Origin: an uncultured Eubacteriales bacterium
GTDB taxonomy: Bacteria > Bacillota > Clostridia > Oscillospirales > UBA644
Direction: 5' to 3'
Assembly: GCA_900547165.1 (NCBI GenBank)
Contig: URFZ01000019.1
Location: forward strand, 1-31,167
Length of the DNA: 31,167 bases
In this document: positions 7,476 through 15,773 of the stretch, in pieces
Layout of the letters: the number at the start of each line of letters is the position of its first letter
How positions within the stretch are numbered: the stretch's first letter is position 1
Program-made: the position numbers and the translations under genes
The notes under the pieces: model-generated
Told to the model about the DNA's origin: nothing
Database searches by the model: none
The model's input: the letters and a program-made list of their open reading frames with translations, nothing else

Positions 7476-7790
7476 TTATTTCGCGGTTGCAGCAGCGCGA
7501 TCTGCCGCTTCGTCGAGCTTCTTGTTTCTGAAATAAAGTCCGACATCAATTGAAATTTCGATGAAGTTCAGTACATAGAAGAAGAAACTCAAATAGAACA
7601 GAAATCCGGAACTGCCGCCGCAGACCTGAATAATCTTTCTTGCGATGCCGCACGCATAACCGATAAGAAGAAAGACTTCAAAGAAAAGGCTTTTTCCTTT
7701 CGCGGTTCTGGATACAAGCGACTTTCTGATTGAAATGGGCCATGAAAGTCCGAAACAGAATATAGTTAATGCTTCAAGTAAATCTACCAT
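7476..7790 (-). CDS. Small three-helix membrane protein, PQ-loop/SemiSWEET-like
   Basis: A 104-residue protein with three hydrophobic segments at about residues 3-20, 35-55 and 60-86. The segment SWPISIRKSLVSRTAKGKS (residues 16-34) resembles the PQ-loop repeat, in which a proline kink is followed by a short polar loop with Thr/Lys-Gly-Ser; here P-I replaces P-Q. One such three-helix unit is the size of a SemiSWEET, which dimerises into a transporter. The tail is Ala/Lys rich. It is the only membrane protein of the operon, placed between the flavoprotein and the [2Fe-2S] protein. Its function is not known to me; a membrane tether or solute transport are both possible. Confidence 0.6.
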   Translation of the reverse strand: MVDLLEALTIFCFGLSWPISIRKSLVSRTAKGKSLFFEVFLLIGYACGIARKIIQVCGGSSGFLFYLSFFFYVLNFIEISIDVGLYFRNKKLDEAADRAAATAK

Positions 7791-7816
7791 TTTTTAATCC
7801 AACTTTCGTATATCGG

Positions 7817-9415
7817 TTATCTTTGTCTGCGGTAATCCGGCAGAAGTTTCGGAGAAACGGCGTCGGTCACGATACCTGCTTCTTCACGTTCTTTGTCGAA
7901 TTTTGCGATATGGTCAAGCGTAAGTTTGCCCACAGTTACATCTTTCGCTTTTGCGGAAGCGCGCTGACCGGCATTTCTGCCGAATACGATAACGTCAAGC
8001 AGGGAGTTACCCATAAGACGGTTACGTCCGTGAATGCCGCCGACAGCCTCGCCCGCAACAAACAGATTCTCAACCTTTGTGGACATTCCGTCAACGCTTA
8101 TGTCAAGACCGCCGTTCTGATAGTGAAGCGTCGGATAAACAAGAATGGGCTCTTTTCTTATATCTATGCCGTAACTTGCGAACATACGCATCATCGCGGG
8201 AATGCGTCTTTCTATCGTGCCCTCCCCGCCTATCGCTTCTATCATAGGAGTATCGAGCCATACGGCCTTGCCGCTGCCCGTGTCAACACCTTCATCTCTG
8301 TCGGAGCATTCTCTGATAATCGAAGCCGCCGCAACGTCACGGGTTTCAAGCGGGTGCATGAAAACTTTACCGTCACGGTTGACAAGCTTTGCGCCGAGCG
8401 AACGAACCTTTTCGGTTACGAGCGCGCCGAAAATCTGCTGCGGGAATGCCGCGCCCGTCGGGTGATATTGAAGCGTATCGGCATAAAGAAGTTTTGCGCC
8501 GACACGGTAACCGAGAACAAGACCGTCTGCGGTTGCGCCGTAGTGGTTGGAGGTCGGGAAGCCCTGATAGTGCATACGTCCCGCGCCGCCTGTGGCAATG
8601 ATAACCGTCTTTGCGCGAGCAACCATAAGTTCTTTTGTTTCCATATTCATAAGAACCGCGCCCGCCGCTTTGCCGTTTTCATCAAGAATAAGTTCTATTG
8701 CGGAAGTGAAGTCAACAACGGGAATGCCTCTGTTGAGAACCTCATCGCGAAGCGTTCTCATGATCTCCGCGCCGGAATAGTCCTTCGCGGCGTGCATACG
8801 CTTACGGGAGGTTCCGCCTCCGTGCGTGGTTATCATGGTTCCGTCGGGAGCCTTATCAAACTCAACGCCGAGATCATTGAGCCACTGAATTGCCTCGGGA
8901 GCGTCGCAAACAAGTTTTGCAAGAAGTTCGCGCTTTGCGGCATAGTGTCCGCCGCCGTAGGCGTCAACGAAATGTATCGCGGGAGAATCGTTGGGCTTGT
9001 CAGCCGCCTGAATACCGCCCTCCGCCATCATCGTGTTGGCGTCGCCGATACGCAGTTTTGTAACTATCATCGTCTTTGCGCCCGCGTTATCAGCTTCAAT
9101 AGCCGCAGATGCGCCCGCTCCGCCGCCGCCGATGATAAGAACGTCAACATCGTAACGAACATCGTTCAAATCAACATCGGAAGCCTTTATACGGCTGTGC
9201 GCCTGCAACATTTCGCAGAGTTCGTGAGGTACTTCTTCGCCTTTGTTCGGACCTATTTTAAGAACGGAAAATTCGCTCTTTTTATAGTCCGGGTGATAAG
9301 CGGCAAGGAGGTCGTCCTTTTCCTGAGCCGTCATGCGAACGGGTTCATAAGCGATATTTGCTTCTCTTGCCGCTTCAACGGCTTTCAGAGATGCTTCAAA
9401 TTCTTTTGAATACAT
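7817..9415 (-). CDS. Fumarate reductase/succinate dehydrogenase-type flavoprotein (TfrA/FrdA-like)
   Basis: A 532-residue soluble flavoprotein. The Rossmann FAD motif GGGGAGAS begins at residue 96, behind an unusual N-terminal extension. Residues that bind and protonate the dicarboxylate are kept: HPTG (318-321), the proton-donor arginine in TEKVRS (R338), HYQNGG (431-436) and RLMGNSLLD (466-474). At the position of the histidine that covalently holds FAD in FrdA/SdhA (HTxxAEGG) it has Asn127 (NTMMAEGG), so FAD is probably non-covalent. The helical C-terminal domain of FrdA is nearly absent. Together with the Fe-S subunit upstream and malate dehydrogenase and fumarase in the operon, fumarate reduction in the cytoplasm is the likely role; another enoate reductase activity cannot be excluded. 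The start follows AAGGAGGG. Confidence 0.85.
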   Translation of the reverse strand: MYSKEFEASLKAVEAAREANIAYEPVRMTAQEKDDLLAAYHPDYKKSEFSVLKIGPNKGEEVPHELCEMLQAHSRIKASDVDLNDVRYDVDVLIIGGGGAGASAAIEADNAGAKTMIVTKLRIGDANTMMAEGGIQAADKPNDSPAIHFVDAYGGGHYAAKRELLAKLVCDAPEAIQWLNDLGVEFDKAPDGTMITTHGGGTSRKRMHAAKDYSGAEIMRTLRDEVLNRGIPVVDFTSAIELILDENGKAAGAVLMNMETKELMVARAKTVIIATGGAGRMHYQGFPTSNHYGATADGLVLGYRVGAKLLYADTLQYHPTGAAFPQQIFGALVTEKVRSLGAKLVNRDGKVFMHPLETRDVAAASIIRECSDRDEGVDTGSGKAVWLDTPMIEAIGGEGTIERRIPAMMRMFASYGIDIRKEPILVYPTLHYQNGGLDISVDGMSTKVENLFVAGEAVGGIHGRNRLMGNSLLDVIVFGRNAGQRASAKAKDVTVGKLTLDHIAKFDKEREEAGIVTDAVSPKLLPDYRRQR

Positions 9416-9429
9416 AACTCGTTCCCTCC

Positions 9430-10104
9430 TTACTTCTCGATCTCTCTGTTGTTGTAAAGTTCTTTGAGTTCTTCAACGGGTTTGCCCATAAGCGCTTCGA
9501 TAAGGTCGTTGAAAGTTCCGTCCTTTATCTCTTTAACTCTGTCTTCGAGGTGCTGCGACTTTGGGGCAAGATATTTACCGTTGAGTCTGCGGGCAAGCAT
9601 CGCCACCTGCGGATGAGAAATGCCTGCGGGACAGCGGGAAGAACATACTCCGCACATAACGCAGTCAAAGGATTCCTCCGCGCACTTGTCGAACTCTCCG
9701 CGCTGAGCGTATGCGATATACTGCATAACGTTCAGATTCTGCGTGCAGCTCTTTGTGCAGGCATTGCATCCGACACACGCATATATTTCGGGATAAAGCT
9801 GCATCATTATCTGTTCGGTCGGCTTTATCTTTTCTACATCATATACCTGTTTGACAAGCGGGAAGAACGGAAGCGTCGCAACATACATATCGTTTTCGAC
9901 TTTTGTCTGACAGGCAAGGCAGGTTTTGAGTTCTCTGTCGCCTTTGATTCTGTAAATCGTTGCGCACGCACCGCAGAAGCCGTTACGGCAACCGCATCCG
10001 CGAATAAGTTGATATCCCGCATATTCCATGGCGCGCATGATGGTCAAGTCATCGGGAACGCTGTATTTCTTTCCGAACAGGTAAACGTCTACCATATTTT
10101 CCAT
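9430..10104 (-). CDS. Fumarate reductase-type iron-sulfur subunit (TfrB/FrdB-like)
   Basis: A 224-residue protein. Residues 1-65 form a plant-type [2Fe-2S] domain with cysteines 37, 39, 44, 47 and 62; residues 105-165 carry two [4Fe-4S] motifs, CVGCNACTKSC (110-120) and CVMCGVCSSRC (148-158). This differs from classical FrdB, which has one [2Fe-2S], one [4Fe-4S] and one [3Fe-4S]: both C-terminal clusters here look like [4Fe-4S]. Methanogen TfrB carries a fused HdrB-like CCG part; that part is missing here and HdrB is a separate gene in the same operon. The ATG at 10104 is preferred because AAGGAG lies 9 bases upstream; an ATG two codons earlier is only 3 bases from it. It lies 14 bases before the flavoprotein gene. 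Confidence 0.86.
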   Translation of the reverse strand: MENMVDVYLFGKKYSVPDDLTIMRAMEYAGYQLIRGCGCRNGFCGACATIYRIKGDRELKTCLACQTKVENDMYVATLPFFPLVKQVYDVEKIKPTEQIMMQLYPEIYACVGCNACTKSCTQNLNVMQYIAYAQRGEFDKCAEESFDCVMCGVCSSRCPAGISHPQVAMLARRLNGKYLAPKSQHLEDRVKEIKDGTFNDLIEALMGKPVEELKELYNNREIEK

Positions 10105-10120
10105 GTTCATTTTCTCCTTA

Positions 10121-10954
10121 TCAGTATTCATCGGGAAGTTCGTCGATCTCGTCGCAACGGAAAACGGGGCCGTCTTTGCAAACATACTTTGCGCCGATGT
10201 TGCATCTGCCGCACTTTCCTATTCCGCACTTCATGCGAAGTTCCATTGTCGTGTATACCTGAGTTTTATCAAATCCGAGTTCCTGCAAGCCCGCAAGAGT
10301 GAATTTAATCATTATCGGAGGTCCGCAGAGAACGGCTATCTTGTCTGTCGAGAAATTGAGTTCCTTAACATAATTCGGAACAAATCCGACGTGACCGTTC
10401 CATTCGGGTTGCTCACGGTCTATTGTCAGATGAACGTTGACACCCGCATCGTTTGACCACTCGTCGATTATCTCTTTGTAATCAACAAGATCCTGCATAC
10501 TGCGCGAACCGTAAACGATGTCTATCTTGCCGTAACGGTCGCGGTAGTGGCGGCAGTAGTTGATAACAGAACGGAGCGGAGCAAGACCGATACCGCCTGC
10601 GATGAACAGCATATCGTGTCCCGCAAATTCGGTATCAACGGGGAACGGTCTGCCGTAAGGACCTCGAATGGTTATTTCCTGTCCGACCTCCATAGAATGA
10701 AGCCACTCTGTAACGCAGCCGCATTTTTTAATGGAAAATTCCATAAACTCGGTATTCGTCGGAGAAGACGTTATGGAGAACATCGCCTCACCGACACCCG
10801 GAATGGAGAGCATTGCGCACTGTCCGGGTCTATGCTCGAAAGCCTTTTTGCCGTCGGGCGTAACAACGCGGAAAGTCTTGACGTCGGGAGTGTCTATTCT
10901 GATATCCGTAACAACGCCTACTTTCGGGATAAGAGGCTCTTTCATATCAAGCAT
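10121..10954 (-). CDS. flxA: FlxA-type FAD/NAD(P)H oxidoreductase subunit
   Basis: A 277-residue member of the ferredoxin-NADP reductase superfamily, as in FlxA, AsrB and the beta subunit of soluble NiFe hydrogenases. FAD motifs are RPGQ (42-45), FSITSSP (59-65) and GPYG (98-101); the nucleotide-binding loop is GGIGLAPLRS (120-129). The C-terminus binds a [2Fe-2S] cluster through cysteines 243, 248, 251 and 259 (CGIGKCGRC...C). It is the expected entry point for NADH electrons, which pass to the FlxD/HdrA part. The ATG at 10954 has GGGAGG with 8-base spacing; the GTG two codons earlier is too close. The gene overlaps its upstream neighbour by 8 bases. Confidence 0.88.
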   Translation of the reverse strand: MLDMKEPLIPKVGVVTDIRIDTPDVKTFRVVTPDGKKAFEHRPGQCAMLSIPGVGEAMFSITSSPTNTEFMEFSIKKCGCVTEWLHSMEVGQEITIRGPYGRPFPVDTEFAGHDMLFIAGGIGLAPLRSVINYCRHYRDRYGKIDIVYGSRSMQDLVDYKEIIDEWSNDAGVNVHLTIDREQPEWNGHVGFVPNYVKELNFSTDKIAVLCGPPIMIKFTLAGLQELGFDKTQVYTTMELRMKCGIGKCGRCNIGAKYVCKDGPVFRCDEIDELPDEY

Positions 10955-11972
10955 TTTCACGACCTCCCAACTTTTTCATAACTTTTACTATATTCATCTT
11001 TATCGGGCATTTCTGCATACATCTGCCGCAGCCGACGCAGGAGAAAAGACCGTTGTTGTTCGTCGGATAGTAAACGAGTTTGTGCATAAAGCGCTGACGG
11101 AAACGTTCAAGCTGCGTCAGTCTCGGCTGTCCGGCGGACATCTTGGTGAAATCGGAATACATACAGGAATCCCAGCAGCGGAAACGCTTAACGCCGTGAC
11201 CGGTGTTGAAATCCTTGATATCGTAGCATTGACAGGTCGGGCAAACGAATGTGCAGGTGCCGCAACCGAGGCAGCTTTCGGAAAGTTCCTTCCACTCGGG
11301 AGCATTGAAGAACTCCGAGGTTTTACCGCTGCCGAATGCGTCTGCGGAAAGAGTTGCGAGAGGAAGTTTTGCCATTCTGTCGCGAATGGTCATTTTCTGC
11401 TCTTCAACCGCACTTTCGTCAGCCGATTCAGTTACGGATTCAAGGCTGTCAAGCAAAGCCTTACCTTTTTCGGTCTTTGCGTCAAGGAAAAGAGCGTCAG
11501 AAGTCTTATGGCAGACAATGTCGCCCTCGGGAGACGCCGCATCAATGCCGAATGTACCGCAGAAGCAGGTCTCAACGGGTTTTGTGCAGGCAACGGAAAC
11601 AATTATCCCGTGTTCGCGACGGTTTTTATAGTAAGAATCGACAGGTTCCGCAAGGAACACGTTATCAAGCACTTCAAAACTCTTTACGTCACAGGCGCGA
11701 ACGCCGAACACAACGAAATCCTCGCACTCCTCGCGGGTGTCGATTATTTCTATCTTCTTGCCCTCGGTTTTGAAATCCATAAGGTTTTCGGTCTGCGGGA
11801 AGAAGAAATCTTTGGCACTTCTGACCGTGTTCAGAGCGTCGGAAAGAACTTTGCCCTGTTCCCATTTTTCAAACTTCGCGCCGACGTTTGTGTCAACGGG
11901 AAGATACAAAGTTTTTGTCGAAGCGACAGCGATGAAAAATCCGTCGAGTTTATCAAGAGATACCTTACGCAT
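10947..11972 (-). CDS. Flx-type dicluster [4Fe-4S] subunit (AsrA-like)
   Basis: A 341-residue protein. The N-terminal half contains FGVRACDVKSFEVLDNVFL (89-107), a hallmark of the AsrA/FlxB/hydrogenase-gamma family. Cysteine clusters CLGCGTCTFVC (234-244) and CVGCGRCMQKC (312-322) are two ferredoxin-type [4Fe-4S] sites, with extra cysteines at CPTCQC and in TCFCG. It should relay electrons between FlxA and FlxD. Which letter, FlxB or FlxC, applies is uncertain, so no symbol is given. It overlaps the gene on each side by 8 bases, which implies translational coupling. Confidence 0.84.
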   Translation of the reverse strand: MRKVSLDKLDGFFIAVASTKTLYLPVDTNVGAKFEKWEQGKVLSDALNTVRSAKDFFFPQTENLMDFKTEGKKIEIIDTREECEDFVVFGVRACDVKSFEVLDNVFLAEPVDSYYKNRREHGIIVSVACTKPVETCFCGTFGIDAASPEGDIVCHKTSDALFLDAKTEKGKALLDSLESVTESADESAVEEQKMTIRDRMAKLPLATLSADAFGSGKTSEFFNAPEWKELSESCLGCGTCTFVCPTCQCYDIKDFNTGHGVKRFRCWDSCMYSDFTKMSAGQPRLTQLERFRQRFMHKLVYYPTNNNGLFSCVGCGRCMQKCPIKMNIVKVMKKLGGRENA

Positions 11973-12957
11973 TTACGTCACCTCTTTCGACTGCCTCCGA
12001 GGGTTCGGGGTCTTCTTTTGTATAGTTGACTATCGGTGCGCGGCTGCCGACTTCCGCACCGGCCTGATACTCGCCGTAAAGTTCGTCAATATCTTTGATG
12101 AACTTGCGGTTAAGCAGGTGCAGCGGGATATGCTGCGGACATACGCGGGAACATTCGCCGCAGTCCGTACAGCGTCCGACAACGTGGAACGCACGGATAA
12201 TGTGGAACATCTTATCCTCAAAAGAGTTTGATGCCGCTTTGTTTTCTACACCTGAATTCGGGTTGTCGAAAACGCATTTTTCGCAGGTGCATGCGGGACA
12301 TACGTCGCGGCAGGCATTGCAGCGAATACAGCGTGAAAGTTCACCCTGCCAGAACGCAAAACGTTCATCGGGAGTCATCTTTTCGAGTTTTTCAACTTCA
12401 TCGAATCTTCCGCTGTCAAGAACTTCGCCGTCTTCGCCGAGAAGTTCGTCATAAGCGACGTGTTTTTTCGATTTGCAGTTTTTGCATCTGTCGGGAAGAA
12501 GGTCGTTTCTGTCAAGTTCAACAGTTCCGTCAAAAAGCGTCTCAACAAGAACTTTGTCGCCGTCTTCTCTAACGGAAGCAACGCTGTCAACGCTGCGCTT
12601 TATCTGCTCAACGTCAAGCATACCCTCGCAGGGAACGCCGACTGCATAGACCTTTTCGCGGTCGAAGCGATGTTCTGTAAGAAGTTGGTTAAAGCTGTAT
12701 GTATCGCAGGGTTTGAGGAAAACAAGAACCTTTCCGTCCCCTTTTCCCGTTTCTTTTACGAGATATTTAGAGAAGTTCGCGCCACAGAAATCGCCCCAAA
12801 CGAAATCTTTTTCAAGGTCTTCGGCAGAGCGGAAGATACCGGGCGTAACGTCATAATCGAATTCTCCGTTTTTCCAGCCGAGAACTCTGTCAACAGTTCC
12901 GTTCGCAAGCAGTTCGGATGCTTTGGACACGAGAACTTCGCGTTTTATTTCTTGCAT
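11965..12957 (-). CDS. Flx-type dicluster [4Fe-4S] subunit (FrhB/FdhB-like N-terminus)
   Basis: A 330-residue protein. The N-terminal region, including FLKPCDTYSF (80-89) and GVPCEGML (107-114), resembles the F420-hydrogenase/formate-dehydrogenase beta family. It is followed by DRCKNCKSKKH (157-167), then CIRCNACRDVCPACTCEKC (210-228) and CTDCGECSRVC (263-273), giving two [4Fe-4S] clusters and spare cysteines that may bind more iron or zinc. It is paralogous in outline to the next gene. The role is electron relay in the FlxABCD module. The start lies within the end of the FlxD gene (13-base overlap) with GGAGG upstream. Confidence 0.83.
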   Translation of the reverse strand: MQEIKREVLVSKASELLANGTVDRVLGWKNGEFDYDVTPGIFRSAEDLEKDFVWGDFCGANFSKYLVKETGKGDGKVLVFLKPCDTYSFNQLLTEHRFDREKVYAVGVPCEGMLDVEQIKRSVDSVASVREDGDKVLVETLFDGTVELDRNDLLPDRCKNCKSKKHVAYDELLGEDGEVLDSGRFDEVEKLEKMTPDERFAFWQGELSRCIRCNACRDVCPACTCEKCVFDNPNSGVENKAASNSFEDKMFHIIRAFHVVGRCTDCGECSRVCPQHIPLHLLNRKFIKDIDELYGEYQAGAEVGSRAPIVNYTKEDPEPSEAVERGDVNA

Positions 12958-13379
12958 CTCAGATCCTCCAATCTCTTATTTTCTCCGAGCGCGGCAACCG
13001 TTTCGACAAAATCGTTCATCGTTGCGGCAAATTTTGCGCCCTCGGCGGCACTCACCCATTCAACTCTTGTACGTTCTCTTTCAATGCCGAGATAATCGAG
13101 CATAGAGAACAGAAGCGACATACGGCGACGGGTGTAATAGTTGCCCGAAGTGTAGTGACAGTCTCCGGGGTGGCAACCGCAGATGATAACGCCGTCCGCA
13201 CCGCGCTGGAACGCACGGAGGATGAACATCGGGTTCACTCTGCACGAGCACGGAACACGGATTATCTTAACATCGGCGGGATAATTAAGTCGGTTGTTTC
13301 CCGCAAGGTCAGCGCCCGCGTATGAACACCAGTTGCAGCAGAAAGCCACAATCAGAGGTTTATATCCGTTTATCTGCAT
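12945..13379 (-). CDS. flxD: FlxD/MvhD-type iron-sulfur subunit
   Basis: A 144-residue subunit of the MvhD family, which connects an electron-input enzyme to HdrA. Cysteine motifs are CCNWC (14-18), CSC (44-46) and CGCHPGDC (67-74), the typical pattern for its [2Fe-2S] cluster, with IRVPCSCRVNP as family signature. The ATG at 13379 is chosen because the family begins just before the first cysteine motif and GGAGG lies upstream. It overlaps the 3' end of hdrA by 10 bases, as expected for tightly coupled partners. Confidence 0.92.
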   Translation of the reverse strand: MQINGYKPLIVAFCCNWCSYAGADLAGNNRLNYPADVKIIRVPCSCRVNPMFILRAFQRGADGVIICGCHPGDCHYTSGNYYTRRRMSLLFSMLDYLGIERERTRVEWVSAAEGAKFAATMNDFVETVAALGENKRLEDLRCKK

Positions 13380-15364
13380 ATCGCATCCACCTCCGCCATA
13401 ATTTGCTTGGATGTAAAGCCGCGAAGATCCATAGCGCCTGACATACAAGCAACGGTGCAGGCACCGCAGCCTTGACAAACCGCTTCGTTGACGCTTGCAA
13501 CGCGGCGAACCTTTGTGGTTCTGTCGGGCATTCTGAATTCTTTGTCAATATAAGTAATTGCGCCGTACGGGCAGACTTTTTCGCAAGTAGAACAGCCGTT
13601 GCACATCATTTCGTCCGAATGTGCGATACACGGGTTGCCAGTCAGTTTATCCTTGCAGAGAAGTCCGATAACTTTCGACGCCGCCGCACCCGCCTGAGAA
13701 ACGGTTTCGGGGATGTCTTTCGGTCCTTGGCAGGTTCCCGAAAGGAACACACCGGCGGTCGGGCTTTCCACGGGACGCAGTTTCGGGTGCGCTTCCGTGA
13801 AGAAGTCGTTCGTATCCATGCTTGCCGTCAACATCGTCGCAAGCGGACGAGCCGATTTGTCGGGTTCGATAGCCGCGGCAAGAACAACAAGGTCTGCGTC
13901 TATATGAAGTTGTCTGTTATCAATAAGGTCGGACGCCTGAACTTTAAGTTTTTTGCCGTCGGGCGATACCTTGCCGACCATACCCTTGATATAATGAACG
14001 CCGTATTCCTCGACAGCGCGGCGATAGAACTCATCAAAGTTCTTACCGGGGGTACGCACGTCGATATAGAAAACGTATACATCGGTATCCGGATATTTGT
14101 CACGGATAAGCATTGCGTGTTTTGCGGTATACATACAGCAGATCTTGGAGCAATACTCTTTGCCCTTTTGCGCGCACGCCTCGCAGCGTGAGCCGACACA
14201 CTGAACAAATACTATCGTGTGCGGATGTTCGCCGTCAGACGGACGGAGAAGTGTTCCGCCTGTCGGACCTGCGGCATTCATAAGTCTTTCGAGTTCAAGC
14301 GACGTGATAACGTCTTTTGACTGCGAATACGCAAACTCATCAAACTTATCCATCGAAATGGGATTGAAGCCTGTCGCAACAACGATTGCGCCGTATTTTT
14401 CTTCTATTATTTCGTCCTGTGCCTTGTAATCTATCGCGCCTGCCGTGCAGACCTTTGAACATACTCCGCACTTGCCTGTTTTAAGCATCGTGCAATAGTT
14501 GGGGTCAATGGTCGCAACCTTGGGAACAGCCTGTGCGAAAGGAATATAGATAGCACGGCGGTTATCCATACCGAGGTTAAACTCGTTGGGCACTTTTTTC
14601 TGCGGACATTTTTCGGTGCACGCACTGCAACCGGTACATACATCTTCTTTGACATATCTTGCCTTTTTCTTTATCTTGACGTCGAAATTGCCGACAAATC
14701 CGCTGACGTCGGTCACTTCCGAATAGGAGAAAATTCTGATTTTCTCATTTTGTGCGACATCAACCATTTTCGGTGTCAGAATACAAGCCGCACAGTCAAG
14801 TGTCGGGAAAGTTTTGTCAAGCTGAGCCATTTTTCCGCCGATTGTCGGCTTTTTCTCAACTATATCAACAGGGAAACCAGCATCCGCAATATCAAGAGCG
14901 GTCTGGATTCCCGCAATACCGCCGCCGATAACAAGCGCACGTTTTGTAACGGGGCTTTCACCGGGCGTAAGCGGTGCGTTGAGATTTACTTTCGCTACTG
15001 CGGCTTTCGCAAGAATAATGGCTTTTTCCGTGCCTATCGGCATCTCTTTATGTACCCACGAACACTGTTCGCGGATATTGGCTATCTCAACCATGTACGG
15101 GTTAAGACCTGCCGCGGCGGCGGTTTTTCTGAACGTCGCCTCGTGCATACGCGGCGAGCAGGAGCAAACGACGATACCCGTCAGTTTATGCTCGGCTACC
15201 GCTTCCTTTATCATGTTTTGTCCCGCTTGGGAACACATGTACTGATAGTCGGTGGAGAAAACGACACCCGGTTCGTGTTCCAACGCCGACGCAACGGCTT
15301 TAACGTCAACCGTCCCGGCTATATTCGTGCCGCAATGGCAAACGAAAACTCCGATTCTCTGCAT
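13370..15364 (-). CDS. hdrA: Heterodisulfide reductase subunit A-like bifurcating flavoprotein (HdrA)
   Basis: A 664-residue full-length HdrA. In order: an N-terminal cysteine domain (CHCG at 9-12, CSCSPRMHE at 67-75), a thioredoxin-reductase-like FAD domain with GGGIAG (147-152) and the HdrA-specific LDCAACILTPKM (189-200), an inserted ferredoxin domain (C243, C246, C249, C253 and a second set near 291-306), and a C-terminal 2x[4Fe-4S] ferredoxin (CNGCSTCEKVC and CQGCGACTVAC). In methanogen HdrABC-Mvh the FAD of HdrA bifurcates electrons, sending one to ferredoxin and one to the HdrBC branch. All parts needed for that seem present. It starts at an ATG behind AAAGGAG. Confidence 0.93.
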   Translation of the reverse strand: MQRIGVFVCHCGTNIAGTVDVKAVASALEHEPGVVFSTDYQYMCSQAGQNMIKEAVAEHKLTGIVVCSCSPRMHEATFRKTAAAAGLNPYMVEIANIREQCSWVHKEMPIGTEKAIILAKAAVAKVNLNAPLTPGESPVTKRALVIGGGIAGIQTALDIADAGFPVDIVEKKPTIGGKMAQLDKTFPTLDCAACILTPKMVDVAQNEKIRIFSYSEVTDVSGFVGNFDVKIKKKARYVKEDVCTGCSACTEKCPQKKVPNEFNLGMDNRRAIYIPFAQAVPKVATIDPNYCTMLKTGKCGVCSKVCTAGAIDYKAQDEIIEEKYGAIVVATGFNPISMDKFDEFAYSQSKDVITSLELERLMNAAGPTGGTLLRPSDGEHPHTIVFVQCVGSRCEACAQKGKEYCSKICCMYTAKHAMLIRDKYPDTDVYVFYIDVRTPGKNFDEFYRRAVEEYGVHYIKGMVGKVSPDGKKLKVQASDLIDNRQLHIDADLVVLAAAIEPDKSARPLATMLTASMDTNDFFTEAHPKLRPVESPTAGVFLSGTCQGPKDIPETVSQAGAAASKVIGLLCKDKLTGNPCIAHSDEMMCNGCSTCEKVCPYGAITYIDKEFRMPDRTTKVRRVASVNEAVCQGCGACTVACMSGAMDLRGFTSKQIMAEVDAICR

Positions 15365-15380
15365 GGTTCGTTTCTCCTTT

Positions 15381-15773
15381 CTATTTGGAATACTTGCGCA
15401 GAGCGCTCATTATCGCCTGCTGCGGCATATCGTCGTCAAGCAAAGCTGGTATATCGTCTGGTTTGAGATGATTTGCGCCCTTTTCGCGGATAACGCAAAG
15501 ACGAAGCGCCTCAACAAGTTTTGCGGGTTCAACGCCTCTCGGACAGCGGTCTACACACGCAAAACACGAAAGACATTTATATACGGAGCTCGATTTCAAA
15601 AGAGGTTCGAGTTCTCCCGTTTCCACCATATATACAAACTGGTGCGGATGATATTCCATCTCATCATAAGACGGGCAGGTCGCGGAACATTTTCCGCAGC
15701 GCATACATTTAAGAGGATTGACGCCGCTCATACGAAGAATCTGTTCTTTCATACGTTCGTTTTTATTCTGCAT
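15381..15773 (-). CDS. hdrC: Heterodisulfide reductase subunit C-like ferredoxin (HdrC)
   Basis: A 130-residue soluble protein with two [4Fe-4S] motifs, CMRCGKCSATC (23-33) and CLSCFACVDRC (67-77), in a helical setting typical of HdrC. It passes electrons from HdrA to HdrB. It overlaps hdrB by 11 bases and precedes hdrA by 16 bases. There is no membrane anchor, unlike DsrM/HdrE-linked versions. Confidence 0.9.
   Translation of the reverse strand: MQNKNERMKEQILRMSGVNPLKCMRCGKCSATCPSYDEMEYHPHQFVYMVETGELEPLLKSSSVYKCLSCFACVDRCPRGVEPAKLVEALRLCVIREKGANHLKPDDIPALLDDDMPQQAIMSALRKYSK

Noticed and set aside
7769..12029. Long open frames on the plus strand opposite the flavoprotein and Flx genes (up to about 546 codons)
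   Set aside because: They have no ribosome sites and give Arg/Cys/Phe-rich products with no family match; they are antisense shadows of well-supported minus-strand genes.
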